Shown here one piece after another: positions 24,368 to 32,379 of a stretch of 32,659 bases of DNA. Source of the DNA: Chlorobiaceae bacterium (GTDB lineage Bacteria > Bacteroidota > Chlorobiia > Chlorobiales > Chlorobiaceae). The first letter of the stretch is position 1. Every line of letters begins with the position of its first letter. Both the position numbers and the translations under genes were made by a program. Location of the stretch: contig JAAXXI010000022.1 of assembly GCA_013334565.1 (NCBI GenBank), positions 1 through 32,659 on the forward strand, given 5' to 3'. The notes under the pieces are model-generated. The model worked only from the letters and a program-made list of their open reading frames with translations. It ran no database searches and was not told the DNA's origin.

Positions 24368-25936
24368 GTGAGAGAAAAAATCCTGGTATTCGATACGACG
24401 CTTCGCGACGGGGAACAATCCCCGGGAGCATCCCTGAATGTTCAGGAAAAGGTCGAGATTGCCCGCCAGCTCGAAAAGCTCGGCGTGGATATCATAGAAG
24501 CCGGATTTCCGGCTTCTTCCCCTTTGCAGCTCGAAGCCGTCCAGCGTATCTGCGACGGCTCGAAAAGCGTCATAGCAGCTCTCGCCCGCGCTGTGGAAAA
24601 CGATATTTCCGCTGCATGGAAAGCTCTGAGCCTTGCCGGCAGGCCGCGCATCCATACCTTCATCAGCACCTCGGATATCCACATCCTCGGCAAGTTCGGA
24701 AGCGACCGCTACGGCACGAACCTCCGGGAAAAGCGGCAAAACGTGCTCCGCATGGCGGTCGATGCCGTGAAGTTCGCAAGAACCTTCACCCAGGACGTGG
24801 AATTTTCCGCCGAAGACGCGGGAAGGACCGAACCGGGTTATCTGGCTGAAATCATCGCTGCGGTGATCGAAGCGGGGGCAAAAACCGTGAACATTCCCGA
24901 TACGACCGGTTACACCTGGCCGTCGGAATTCGGCGGAAAAATCGCAAGGCTCATCACGGACGTGCCGAACATCGGCGATGCCGTCGTCAGCGTCCACTGC
25001 CATAACGATCTCGGCCTCGCCGTGGCAAATTCGCTCAGCGCCGTCGAAAACGGCGCGCGCCAGATTGAATGTACGGTTAACGGCATCGGGGAACGGGCAG
25101 GCAACGCCTCGCTGGAGGAGATCGTCATGGCGCTGAAAGTGCGTGCCGACCTGCACCATTTCCAGACCGGCATCGTGACCGAAGAGATTTACAATACCAG
25201 CCGCATGGTTTCCGCCTTCACCGGCATCGTCATCCAGCCGAACAAGGCGGTCGTGGGCGACAACGCGTTCGCGCACGAGTCGGGTATCCACCAGGACGGC
25301 ATGCTGAAAAGCCGCGAAACTTACGAGGTCATGACGCCCCAATCGGTCGGCGTTCCGGAAACAAGCATCGTGCTTGGCCGCCATTCCGGCAAACACGGAC
25401 TTCAGGCCCGCCTGCTCGCTCTCGGCTACAAGCTCGGCGACCAGGAACTCGAAACGGTCTACCGCCGTTTTGTGGATATAGCCGACAAAAAAAAGGAAGT
25501 GTATGACGATGACCTGAGAGTGCTTATGGGCGATGAGCTCGGAAGGCCCGGCGGCACCTATGAACTCGACTACATGCATATCAACAGCGGCACCGCCTCG
25601 ATCCCTACCGCGACGGTGAGGATCAGGGAGGAAAACCAGCTGTACGAGGAATCGGCAACCGGCGATGGTCCTGTCGACGCCTGTTTCAGGGCGATCGAAA
25701 GGGCGCTCGGAATCGAATCGATGGTGAGCACCTATACCGTCCGGTCAACCACGGCAGGACGCCAGGCACTCGGCGAAGCCCTGGTTCGGATAAGGGACGG
25801 CAACATCTCCTTCAACGGCAGAGGAGTATCGACCGATATCATCGAAGCCAGCGCAAAAGCGTACCTGCAGGCACTTGGACTGCGAAGGCTTCACAACCAG
25901 AACACTCTTTCAGAAACAACAGACAACGGTGTGTAA
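24368..25936 (+). CDS. leuA: 2-isopropylmalate synthase
   Basis: The product is 522 residues. It condenses acetyl-CoA with 2-oxoisovalerate, the first step of leucine synthesis. The TIM-barrel domain carries VFDTTLRDGEQSPGASL and the metal site VHCHNDLGLAVANS with NGIGERAGNASLEE. The C-terminal ~130 residues form the LeuA regulatory domain (SGTASIPTATVRIRE, ATGDGPVDACFRAIER), implying leucine feedback. Start is GTG 24368 with AAGGAAGG 5 nt upstream. The related cimA at the end of the cluster is separate and differs at the substrate pocket. Confidence 0.96.
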   Translation: MREKILVFDTTLRDGEQSPGASLNVQEKVEIARQLEKLGVDIIEAGFPASSPLQLEAVQRICDGSKSVIAALARAVENDISAAWKALSLAGRPRIHTFISTSDIHILGKFGSDRYGTNLREKRQNVLRMAVDAVKFARTFTQDVEFSAEDAGRTEPGYLAEIIAAVIEAGAKTVNIPDTTGYTWPSEFGGKIARLITDVPNIGDAVVSVHCHNDLGLAVANSLSAVENGARQIECTVNGIGERAGNASLEEIVMALKVRADLHHFQTGIVTEEIYNTSRMVSAFTGIVIQPNKAVVGDNAFAHESGIHQDGMLKSRETYEVMTPQSVGVPETSIVLGRHSGKHGLQARLLALGYKLGDQELETVYRRFVDIADKKKEVYDDDLRVLMGDELGRPGGTYELDYMHINSGTASIPTATVRIREENQLYEESATGDGPVDACFRAIERALGIESMVSTYTVRSTTAGRQALGEALVRIRDGNISFNGRGVSTDIIEASAKAYLQALGLRRLHNQNTLSETTDNGV

Positions 25937-25942
25937 AGAACC

Positions 25943-27238
25943 ATGGAACAGACAATAACCCAGAAAATCCTTGCCAGGGCGGCAAACCGGAAATTCGTGG
26001 ATGCCGGTGAAAACGTCTGGCTCAACGTCGATATCCTGCTGACGCATGACGTATGCGGACCGCCGACCTTCGACATCTTCAAGGAAGAGTTCGGGCCGGA
26101 TGCCAAAGTTTGGGACCCCGAAAAGGTCGTAGTCCTTCCCGACCACTATATTTTCACGGCCAACGAGCATGCCCACCGCAATATCGACCTGCTCAGGCAG
26201 TTTGCCGTCGAACAGGCCCTGCCGAACTACTATGATGTCGGGTCCAGCAGGTACAAGGGGGTCTGCCATGTCGCCCTTGCCGAGGAAGGGTTCAACCTGC
26301 CCGGCACCGTGCTTTTCGGCACCGACTCGCACACCTGCACTTCCGGCGCGTTCGGCATGTTCGGCACCGGGATCGGCAATACCGACGCCGCCTTTATCCT
26401 CGGCACCGGAAAGCTTTGGGAAAAAGTGCCGGAATCGATGCTCTTCACCTTCGACGGCGAAATGCCCGAATACCTGACTGCAAAGGACCTGATCCTTCAG
26501 ATCCTCGGCGACATCGGGACCGACGGCGCAACCTACCGCGCAATGGAGTTCGACGGCGAAGCGGTCTTTTCACTGCCCATGGAAGAAAGGATGACCCTGA
26601 CCAACATGGCTATCGAAGGTGGCGGCATGAACGGCATCATCGCTGCCGACAAGGTCACCGAAGCCTATGTCCGCTCGAAAACCTCGAAACCGTACGAGAT
26701 TTTCCAGAGTGATCCAGGCGCGCGATACCACAGCAAGTACCGCTACAATGTTCGCGAACTCGAACCGGTCGTCGCGCAGCCGCACAGCCCCGACAACAGG
26801 GCCACGGTAAGGAGCGTTCAGGGCACGAAAATCACGAAATCCTATATCGGTTCCTGCACCGGCGGAAAGCTCGAAGATTTCAGGATGGCTGCGAAAATCC
26901 TCAAGGGAAAGCAGGTAGCCGTTCCGACCAACATCGTTCCCGCAACCGTCAAGGTCATGTACGACCTCGATTGCGAGCAGTACGAGGGGGAAACACTGAA
27001 GCAGATATTCGAGAACGCAGGCTGCAGCATCGCCCTGCCATCCTGCGCGGCATGCCTCGGCGGCCCGGCCGATACCGTCGGTCGTTCGGTGGACAACGAT
27101 GTCGTCGTTTCCACCACGAACCGCAACTTCCCCGGTCGCATGGGCAGCAAGCATGCGGGCGTCTACCTCGCTTCGCCGCTTACGGCGGCCGCTTCGGCAC
27201 TGACCGGAAAACTCACCGATCCGAGGGACTACCTCTGA
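25943..27238 (+). CDS. leuC: 3-isopropylmalate dehydratase, large subunit (HACN-like type)
   Basis: The product is 431 residues, an aconitase-superfamily subunit of the shorter LeuC2/homoaconitase-like type, not the ~465-residue E. coli type. Motifs: LTHDVCGPPTFDIFKEEFG, FGTDSHTCTSGAFGMFGTG and the [4Fe-4S] cysteines in IGSCTGGKLEDF and PSCAACLGGPADT. With LeuD it isomerises 2-isopropylmalate and, for isoleucine, citramalate to beta-methyl-malate. The ATG at 25943 is 6 bp after leuA. leuD follows after 53 bp. Confidence 0.95.
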   Translation: MEQTITQKILARAANRKFVDAGENVWLNVDILLTHDVCGPPTFDIFKEEFGPDAKVWDPEKVVVLPDHYIFTANEHAHRNIDLLRQFAVEQALPNYYDVGSSRYKGVCHVALAEEGFNLPGTVLFGTDSHTCTSGAFGMFGTGIGNTDAAFILGTGKLWEKVPESMLFTFDGEMPEYLTAKDLILQILGDIGTDGATYRAMEFDGEAVFSLPMEERMTLTNMAIEGGGMNGIIAADKVTEAYVRSKTSKPYEIFQSDPGARYHSKYRYNVRELEPVVAQPHSPDNRATVRSVQGTKITKSYIGSCTGGKLEDFRMAAKILKGKQVAVPTNIVPATVKVMYDLDCEQYEGETLKQIFENAGCSIALPSCAACLGGPADTVGRSVDNDVVVSTTNRNFPGRMGSKHAGVYLASPLTAAASALTGKLTDPRDYL

Positions 27239-27291
27239 ACGATGAAATGATAACTCAACGCAACGAATGAACTTGTAAGAAAACCACAGCA

Positions 27292-27858
27292 ATGGAAAAC
27301 ATCATTCAGGGTAAAGCCTACGTGTTAGGCAAGAATATCGATACCGACCAGATCATTCCGGCCGAGCACCTGGTGTACAGCCTTTCCAAGCCGGAAGAGG
27401 TGAAAATGTACGGCAAGTATGCCCTTTCGGGTGTTCCGCTTCCTGAAGGCGGCCTTCCGCAAGGCAACATCCCGTTCGTGAAGGATGGTGAGTTCGAATC
27501 GGAATACTCCATCATCGTCGCCGGACCGAACTTCGGTTGCGGATCGTCAAGGGAGCATGCGCCGTTTTCGCTCAAGGTCGCCGGCGCGAAAGCCATCATC
27601 GCGGAATCCTACGCGAGGATCTTCTACCGCAACTGTGTTGACGGCGGGTTCGTCATTCCCTATGAAACCGCAGAACACCTCAACAAGATCGTCAGAACCG
27701 GCGACGAGCTGAAAATCGACATCGAAGCGAACACCGTCGAGAACCTCAGCACGAACACCGTTTATACTCTCAATCCGCTCGGTGATGTCTTCAGCATCGT
27801 CAGGGCGGGAGGCATCTTTGCCTACGCAAGGCAGGAAAACTTAATGGCCCAGGGCTGA
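27292..27858 (+). CDS. leuD: 3-isopropylmalate dehydratase, small subunit
   Basis: The product is 188 residues, the swivel-domain subunit that completes the LeuC active site. Motifs: YVLGKNIDTDQIIPAEHLVY and NFGCGSSREHAPFSLKVAGA, followed by ESYARIFYRNCVDGGF. The gene lies between leuC and cimA, with cimA starting 3 bp after the stop, so the dehydratase and citramalate synthase are closely linked. Confidence 0.95.
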   Translation: MENIIQGKAYVLGKNIDTDQIIPAEHLVYSLSKPEEVKMYGKYALSGVPLPEGGLPQGNIPFVKDGEFESEYSIIVAGPNFGCGSSREHAPFSLKVAGAKAIIAESYARIFYRNCVDGGFVIPYETAEHLNKIVRTGDELKIDIEANTVENLSTNTVYTLNPLGDVFSIVRAGGIFAYARQENLMAQG

Positions 27859-27861
27859 TTT

Positions 27862-29454
27862 ATGACCAAAGGCGCTACGCTCATAGAACTTTACGATACG
27901 ACCCTTCGCGACGGCACCCAGGGTGAGCACATCACCCTGTCGGTGCAGGACAAGCTGCTGATCGCCGAAAAACTCGACGAGTTCGGAATGGATTTCATCG
28001 AAGGAGGATGGCCGAGCAGCAACCCCAAGGACGAGGAGTTTTTCAGCAAGGCACGGAACCTCAACTTAAGGCATGCCAAGCTCTGCTCTTTCGGCTCGAC
28101 CGCGCGACTGGCATCGGCTGTGGACACCGATCCGAACCTTGTCGGTCTGGTACGCTCCGAAACCCCGGTCATCACCATTTTCGGCAAAACATGGAACGCG
28201 CATTCAAAGAAAGGGCTCGGTATTTCCGATGAAGAAAATGCCGAACTGATCTTCAAATCGGTCGATTTCCTGAAAAAAGAAGGCCGTGAAGTCATTTTCG
28301 ACGCTGAACACTTTTTCGACGGATACAAAAGCGACCGGGTTTTCGCCCTGAAAATGCTCCGTTCCGCCGTCGAAGGCGGAGCGTCGAGGATCGTGCTGTG
28401 CGACACGAACGGCGGCACCCTGCCCCATGAAGTCACGGAAATCGTCAAAGAGGTCCTGTCTGCTGTCAGTGTACCGGTCGGCATCCACTGCCACAACGAC
28501 AGCGACCTTGCCGTCGCCAACTCGATCGCGGCCGTGGCAGCCGGAGCAACCCATATCCAGGGGACCATCAACGGGATAGGCGAACGGTGCGGCAATGCCA
28601 ACCTCATCAGCATCATTCCGAACATCATGCTCAAGCTTCAGGGACGCTTCGCTTTTCTCGAACACCTGAGCAACCTGACGCCGCTGTCAAATTACGTGTA
28701 CGAGATCCTGAACCTTCCGCCGAACTCGAAAGCGCCGTTTGTCGGCAAATCGGCATTCGCACACAAGGGAGGTATCCATGTCAGCGCGGTGATGAAGGAA
28801 AGCTCACTTTACGAACACATCGACCCCTCACTTGTCGGCAACCGCCAGCGGGTCCTCGTGTCCGAGCTCTCCGGACAGAGCAACATCCGTTACAAAGCCC
28901 AGGAGATCGGCATCACGATCCCGGAAAAGAGCGAGGTATTCAAAAAGATCGTGCACAACATCAAGGAGCTCGAGCACAGTGGATACCAGTTCGACGGGGC
29001 TGAAGCATCATTCGAACTGATCCTGCAGCAGGAACTCGGTAATTTCAGCCCATTCTTTGAAGTGCTTGAAACCAAGGTGCATATCGAATCAGGTAAAGAC
29101 TCGAAAAATGTCGACCAGGCAATCCTCAAGGTACGGGTCGCCGACGAAATCGAACTGACGGCTGCAGACGGTGACGGCCCGGTCAATGCGCTTGACAAGG
29201 CACTGCGCAAGGCGTTGAGCCGTTTTTATCCGGAGATCAGGGCAATCCGTCTTGTCGATTACAAGGTGCGCGTACTTGAGGAGAAACGGGGGACCAGCGC
29301 GAAAGTGAGGGTACTGATCGAAACGGGCAACGGCCGTACGACCTGGGGAACGGTCGGCGTTTCGACAAACATCATCGAAGCGAGCCTCCAGGCGCTCCAG
29401 GACAGCATCAATTACCATCTCTTCCTGAGCAAGGCTGCGGTTCCCGCCAGCTGA
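27862..29454 (+). CDS. cimA: (R)-citramalate synthase
   Basis: The product is 530 residues. It makes citramalate from pyruvate and acetyl-CoA, giving 2-oxobutyrate without threonine. The family hallmarks are LYDTTLRDGTQGEHITLSVQ (GTQGE instead of the GEQSP of LeuA), FIEGGWPSSNPKDEEFF, ITIFGKTWNAH and VIFDAEHFFDGYK. The metal site is GIHCHNDSDLAVANS with NGIGERCGNANL. The C-terminal regulatory domain (about 380-530, ADGDGPVNALDKALRKAL) suggests isoleucine feedback. It is the last gene of the cluster and ends before a strong terminator. Confidence 0.96.
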   Translation: MTKGATLIELYDTTLRDGTQGEHITLSVQDKLLIAEKLDEFGMDFIEGGWPSSNPKDEEFFSKARNLNLRHAKLCSFGSTARLASAVDTDPNLVGLVRSETPVITIFGKTWNAHSKKGLGISDEENAELIFKSVDFLKKEGREVIFDAEHFFDGYKSDRVFALKMLRSAVEGGASRIVLCDTNGGTLPHEVTEIVKEVLSAVSVPVGIHCHNDSDLAVANSIAAVAAGATHIQGTINGIGERCGNANLISIIPNIMLKLQGRFAFLEHLSNLTPLSNYVYEILNLPPNSKAPFVGKSAFAHKGGIHVSAVMKESSLYEHIDPSLVGNRQRVLVSELSGQSNIRYKAQEIGITIPEKSEVFKKIVHNIKELEHSGYQFDGAEASFELILQQELGNFSPFFEVLETKVHIESGKDSKNVDQAILKVRVADEIELTAADGDGPVNALDKALRKALSRFYPEIRAIRLVDYKVRVLEEKRGTSAKVRVLIETGNGRTTWGTVGVSTNIIEASLQALQDSINYHLFLSKAAVPAS

Positions 29455-29477
29455 ATCACGAATCATCGATCCTGAAA

Positions 29478-29507
29478 GGCGGCACGTTCCCTGTGCCGCT
29501 TTTTTTT
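29478..29507 (+). terminator. Intrinsic terminator of the ilv-leu-cim cluster
   Basis: A 7-bp perfect stem GCGGCAC (29479-29485) with GTGCCGC (29493-29499), 7-nt loop, followed by eight Ts, 24 bp after the cimA stop. No comparable terminator was seen between any pair of genes from ilvD to cimA. Confidence 0.92.
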
Positions 29508-29602
29508 CCTGCCCGGAAGCCGGAATATCCTTTCCCGCCCCCTTTATTTTACTATATTATTACATCGCCCGTAAATTTGAAAGAATAACCGATTCGTGAA
29601 CC

Positions 29603-30271
29603 ATGCGCCTCCATGACCTCGATCCGGACAACAGGCCGAGAGAACGGTTTCTCCATTCCGGACCGATTTCGCTCAGCACGGCGGAACTGCTCGCGCTCAT
29701 TCTCCGAACAGGGACAAAAAACTGCAACATTGTCGATACCTGCAACGAAATCATAGCACGGTTCGGCCTTGAAAAACTGCCGGACCTCACGATCGGCGAG
29801 CTGCAGCAGGTCAGAGGGATAGGAAAGGCGAAAGCCATGCAGATCGTTTCCGCATTTGAACTGGGAAGGAGAATAAACCACTCGAGAAACCACAACCGGA
29901 AAATCCATGCCGCCCGGGATGTGTTCGAATATATGGAAGATAAAATTCCGGACGAGACCAAAGAGCACCTCTTCGTCCTTCACCTCAATACCAAAAACCA
30001 GATCGTCAAGAACGAACTGGTCTCGATCGGCACGCTGAACGCTTCCCTCATCCACCCCAGGGAGGTTTTCAAAGCCGCGATCAGGGAAAGTTCGCACACA
30101 ATCATCCTCGTGCACAACCACCCTTCCGGTGACGTCGAGCCGAGCAACGCCGACAGGCAGGTCACCGCCCTCCTGAAACAGGCTGGAGCGATCATCCAGA
30201 TCGAACTGCTCGACCATATCATCATCGGAAGGACAAGCTGGTTCAGCTTCAGGGAAAACTCCCTTCTCTGA
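29603..30271 (+). CDS. radC: DNA repair-associated protein RadC
   Basis: The product is 222 residues. The N-terminal helix-hairpin-helix-like part is about 1-90 ([40 protein letters not shown]). The C-terminal JAB/MPN+ domain has the metalloprotease motif [15 protein letters not shown], with H171, H173 and D184 as expected zinc ligands. RadC's biochemical role remains uncertain despite the name. The ATG at 29603 gives the standard family length. It stands alone after the amino-acid cluster terminator. Confidence 0.95.
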   Translation: MRLHDLDPDNRPRERFLHSGPISLSTAELLALILRTGTKNCNIVDTCNEIIARFGLEKLPDLTIGELQQVRGIGKAKAMQIVSAFELGRRINHSRNHNRKIHAARDVFEYMEDKIPDETKEHLFVLHLNTKNQIVKNELVSIGTLNASLIHPREVFKAAIRESSHTIILVHNHPSGDVEPSNADRQVTALLKQAGAIIQIELLDHIIIGRTSWFSFRENSLL

Positions 30272-30608
30272 CAAGGGGCACCGCTCGCATTTTATGGTCG
30301 TAAGCCGCAAAACCGCAAAGCGGAAATAATCCCCAAAAAATTGGAATATGAGGATTTCTCTCCCTGATCGATCGGGACCAATCAGAGCATTACGATTTTG
30401 GGGCAAAGGAATCGCGATGCCCACCCAGGAATACTGACATGTCCCCCACAACTCCGTAAAAAAGAAAGGCGATGCCTGCACAGACGAGCAGAAGCGCGCA
30501 GACCGGTAACACGAGCAGTGCCCGCTGCAACATCATTACTTGTATGTGATAGTTTCTTTTTTTACTTGTCTACCTTGGGGGCGGGGCCTTTTTCAGGAGT
30601 CCGGCTAT
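30272..30608. other. Gap between radC and the cold-shock gene
   Basis: A 337-bp stretch between two convergent genes. The rightward frame at 30398-30631 has no protein-like character. The leftward 48-codon frame (30390-30536) encodes a plausible membrane peptide and is listed separately. No clear intrinsic terminator for either flanking gene was found. Confidence 0.5.
30390..30536 (-). CDS. Possible 48-residue single-pass membrane miniprotein
   Basis: Reading leftward from ATG 30536 gives a 48-residue product: two Met, a short MMLQR start, a hydrophobic stretch of about 26 residues (ALLVLPVCALLLVCAGIAFL, then FYGVVG), and a polar tail with HRDSF and APKS. This is the pattern of a single-pass inner-membrane miniprotein. 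It starts 72 bp after the stop of the cold-shock gene on the same strand. Start support is weak (only AAAAAAAGAAA upstream), and a random frame could look like this. I recognise no family. Confidence 0.35.
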   Translation of the reverse strand: MMLQRALLVLPVCALLLVCAGIAFLFYGVVGDMSVFLGGHRDSFAPKS

Positions 30609-30866
30609 TCAGCCTAACGATTCAGCGCTGACAGGCTCTGCAGCTGTCACGCTCAACACAGGAATCTCGCGGACGTTCTTGGCCTGAAGGCCTTTCTGGG
30701 TCTTGTCCAGCTCGAAATCCACCTCGGCATCCTGGTTAAGAACCTTGAAGCTCTGCTCGGACACAATGGCTGAAAAGTGAACAAAAATGTCCTCTCCACC
30801 ATCCGGGTTCAAAATAAAGCCGTAGCCTTTTTTGCCGTCAAACCATTTTACTTTACTTCTTGCCAT
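30609..30866 (-). CDS. csp: Cold-shock domain protein (CspA family)
   Basis: The product is 85 residues. The cold-shock domain spans 1-67: KVKWFDGKKGYGFI contains RNP1 (KGYGFI), and DIFVHFSAI contains RNP2 (DIFVHF). Residues 68-85 are a short extra tail (EIPVLSVTAAEPVSAESLG) beyond the ~70-residue E. coli form. It binds single-stranded RNA/DNA as an RNA chaperone. The ATG at 30866 gives the standard MARSKVKWF start. The 217-bp upstream region holds a stable hairpin that may belong to its 5' leader. Confidence 0.95.
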   Translation of the reverse strand: MARSKVKWFDGKKGYGFILNPDGGEDIFVHFSAIVSEQSFKVLNQDAEVDFELDKTQKGLQAKNVREIPVLSVTAAEPVSAESLG

Positions 30867-30926
30867 GTTAACAGCAGGGATTAAACAATTAATAAAAAAG
30901 AACGTACAGTGCGTACGATCCCTTTT

Positions 30927-30951
30927 GTAAAGTCGCCAGGGGGCGACTTAC
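30927..30951. promoter_or_regulatory. Strong hairpin in the csp upstream region
   Basis: GTAAAGTCGCC / GGCGACTTAC: AAGTCGCC (30930-30937) pairs exactly with GGCGACTT (30942-30949) around AGGG; outer bases extend the stem with a one-base bulge. It lies about 60-85 bp before the leftward csp ATG in otherwise AT-rich DNA. It has no T-run. It could be a 5'-leader structure of csp mRNA, whose family often has regulatory leaders, or a protein-binding site. Confidence 0.5.
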
Positions 30952-31001
30952 ATTTAAATATATGTTTTTCTCTATTATTTCACATCAAGCATTAAAATAA
31001 C

Positions 31002-31022
31002 AATTGTGAAACAATTATCACA
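31002..31022. promoter_or_regulatory. Overlapping palindromes in the csp / sepiapterin reductase divergent region
   Basis: Two dyads share the site: AATTGT-GAA-ACAATT (31002-31016, 6-bp arms) and TGTGA-N8-TCACA (31005-31022, 5-bp arms). The second has CRP/FNR-like half sites but 8-bp rather than 6-bp spacing. It lies about 60 bp before the sepiapterin reductase ATG. A transcription-factor operator is plausible; the factor is unknown. Confidence 0.4.
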
Positions 31023-31083
31023 GAAAAATCTTGACGGCATGCATTAATTTCTTTTTTAACCATTTTTTTCGCGCAAAAAGCAT

Positions 31084-31815
31084 ATGAAACATATCGTCAT
31101 GATCACCGGGGCAGGAAAAGGGATCGGGAGGGCTATTGCGCTCGATTTCGCAAAAGCGTCACGGAATATTCCGGAATTCGAACCGCTCCTTGTCCTCGTT
31201 TCGAGAACATTGAGCGATCTGGAATCACTCGCATCCGAATGCACGAACCTGGGGACGGAAACCGTCATTCACGAAGCGGACATCGCTATGACCACGCAAA
31301 TGGACCGCATCGTCGCAGGAACCGTCGAACGGTTCGGGCGAATCGACTGCCTGGTGAACAATGCAGGCGTGGGACGGTTCAAAGACCTCGGAGAGTTCAC
31401 CATGGAAGACATGCATTACACCATGTCGACCAACGTGAAAGGCACCTTCTTCCTCACCCAGAGCGTGTTCGAAATCATGCGAAGACAGCGCTCCGGACAT
31501 CTCTTTTTCATCACCTCGGTCGCCGCGGAAAAACCATTCAGAAGCTCCGCGCTCTACTGCATGTCGAAGTTCGCCCAGAAAGGGCTGGTCGAAGTCATCC
31601 GTCTCCATGCACGAGAGTGCAATGTCAGGGTCACCAACGTCATGCCCGGGGCCGTCCATACGCCGATGTGGGGAGATGTACCCGACGATATGCGGCGTAT
31701 CATGATGCTGCCTGAAGATATTTCGGGTCCGGTCGTGAACACCTATCTGCTGCCAGCCCGGACCGTCACGGAAGAACTGGTTTTCAGGCCGGCGGGCGGC
31801 GACATCAATGAATGA
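31084..31815 (+). CDS. Sepiapterin reductase (short-chain dehydrogenase)
   Basis: The product is 243 residues, an SDR with the cofactor motif TGAGKGIG (8-15), NNAG (92-95) and the catalytic set S145, Y158 and K162 (YCMSK). The insertion RNIPEFEPLLVLVSRTLSDL, the LVNNAGVGRF and NVKGTFFLTQSVF segments, and the tail PEDISGPVVNTYLLPARTV match what I recall of the structurally studied Chlorobium tepidum sepiapterin reductase. That enzyme reduces pyruvoyl-tetrahydropterin to a threo-configured tetrahydrobiopterin, the core of the glycosylated pterins of green sulfur bacteria. It is a NADPH enzyme. The identification rests on memory of the family sequence; a generic SDR is the alternative. It is divergent from csp. 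Confidence 0.8.
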   Translation: MKHIVMITGAGKGIGRAIALDFAKASRNIPEFEPLLVLVSRTLSDLESLASECTNLGTETVIHEADIAMTTQMDRIVAGTVERFGRIDCLVNNAGVGRFKDLGEFTMEDMHYTMSTNVKGTFFLTQSVFEIMRRQRSGHLFFITSVAAEKPFRSSALYCMSKFAQKGLVEVIRLHARECNVRVTNVMPGAVHTPMWGDVPDDMRRIMMLPEDISGPVVNTYLLPARTVTEELVFRPAGGDINE

Positions 31816-31902
31816 ACAATGCGGAAGAGGCTGTGGGAAAGGAGCTTTTTTTCCCGTATTTTCCGGTACTTTTTCTTTTGACAACCCTTTGAGCAATACA
31901 TT

Positions 31903-32361
31903 ATGAGCCTGAAAGAGAAAATAGACCAGGACCTGAAAGATACCATGAAAAGCGGCGACAAGGAGCGCCTGAACGCAATCCGCTCCATCCGCGCAGCGCT
32001 CCTCGAGAAAGAGGTGTCGATCAGGGTTGGCGGAAAGGCCGTCCTGAACCCGGAACAGGAGATCGAAGTCCTCTCGAGCCTTGCAAAAAAAAGGCGTGAC
32101 GCCATCGAGCAGTTTACCGCCGGGAACCGTCCGGACCTTGCCGAAATCGAACGCAAGGAGCTCTCGCTGATCGAAGAGTACCTTCCGGCACCAATGTCCG
32201 ACGATGAGGTCAGGGCGGTCATTGCCGAAATTGTAGCAAAAACCGGCGCATCATCGATGAAAGAGATGGGCCGGGTCATGGGCGAGGCAATGAAGGCGCT
32301 CAAGGGCAAAACCGACGGCAACAAGGTGCAGGAATTCGTCAAATCGCTGCTGTCAGCATAA
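31903..32361 (+). CDS. yqeY: GatB/YqeY domain protein
   Basis: The product is 152 residues, the full length of the YqeY family. Visible features: MSLKEKIDQDLKDTMKSGDK at the start, RLNAIRSIRAALLEKE, the central LAKKRRDAIEQFTAGNRPDL, EEYLPAPMSDDEVRAVIAEI and the closing MGEAMKALKGKTDGNKVQEF. The C-terminal half is related to the tRNA-binding tail of GatB, so a role at tRNA is suspected but unproven. The gene sits between the SDR and serS; serS begins 18 bp downstream, which fits co-expression with a tRNA-synthetase gene. Confidence 0.9.
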   Translation: MSLKEKIDQDLKDTMKSGDKERLNAIRSIRAALLEKEVSIRVGGKAVLNPEQEIEVLSSLAKKRRDAIEQFTAGNRPDLAEIERKELSLIEEYLPAPMSDDEVRAVIAEIVAKTGASSMKEMGRVMGEAMKALKGKTDGNKVQEFVKSLLSA

Positions 32362-32379
32362 TCCACTTCTCCGCAAACC

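Noticed and set aside
30398..30631. Rightward 77-codon frame between radC and csp
   Set aside because: Arg/Pro-rich, no family resemblance, and overlaps the 3' end of the cold-shock gene on the opposite strand.
31005..31022. CRP binding site
   Set aside because: Half sites TGTGA/TCACA are right, but the spacer is 8 bp instead of 6 bp; kept only as a generic dyad.
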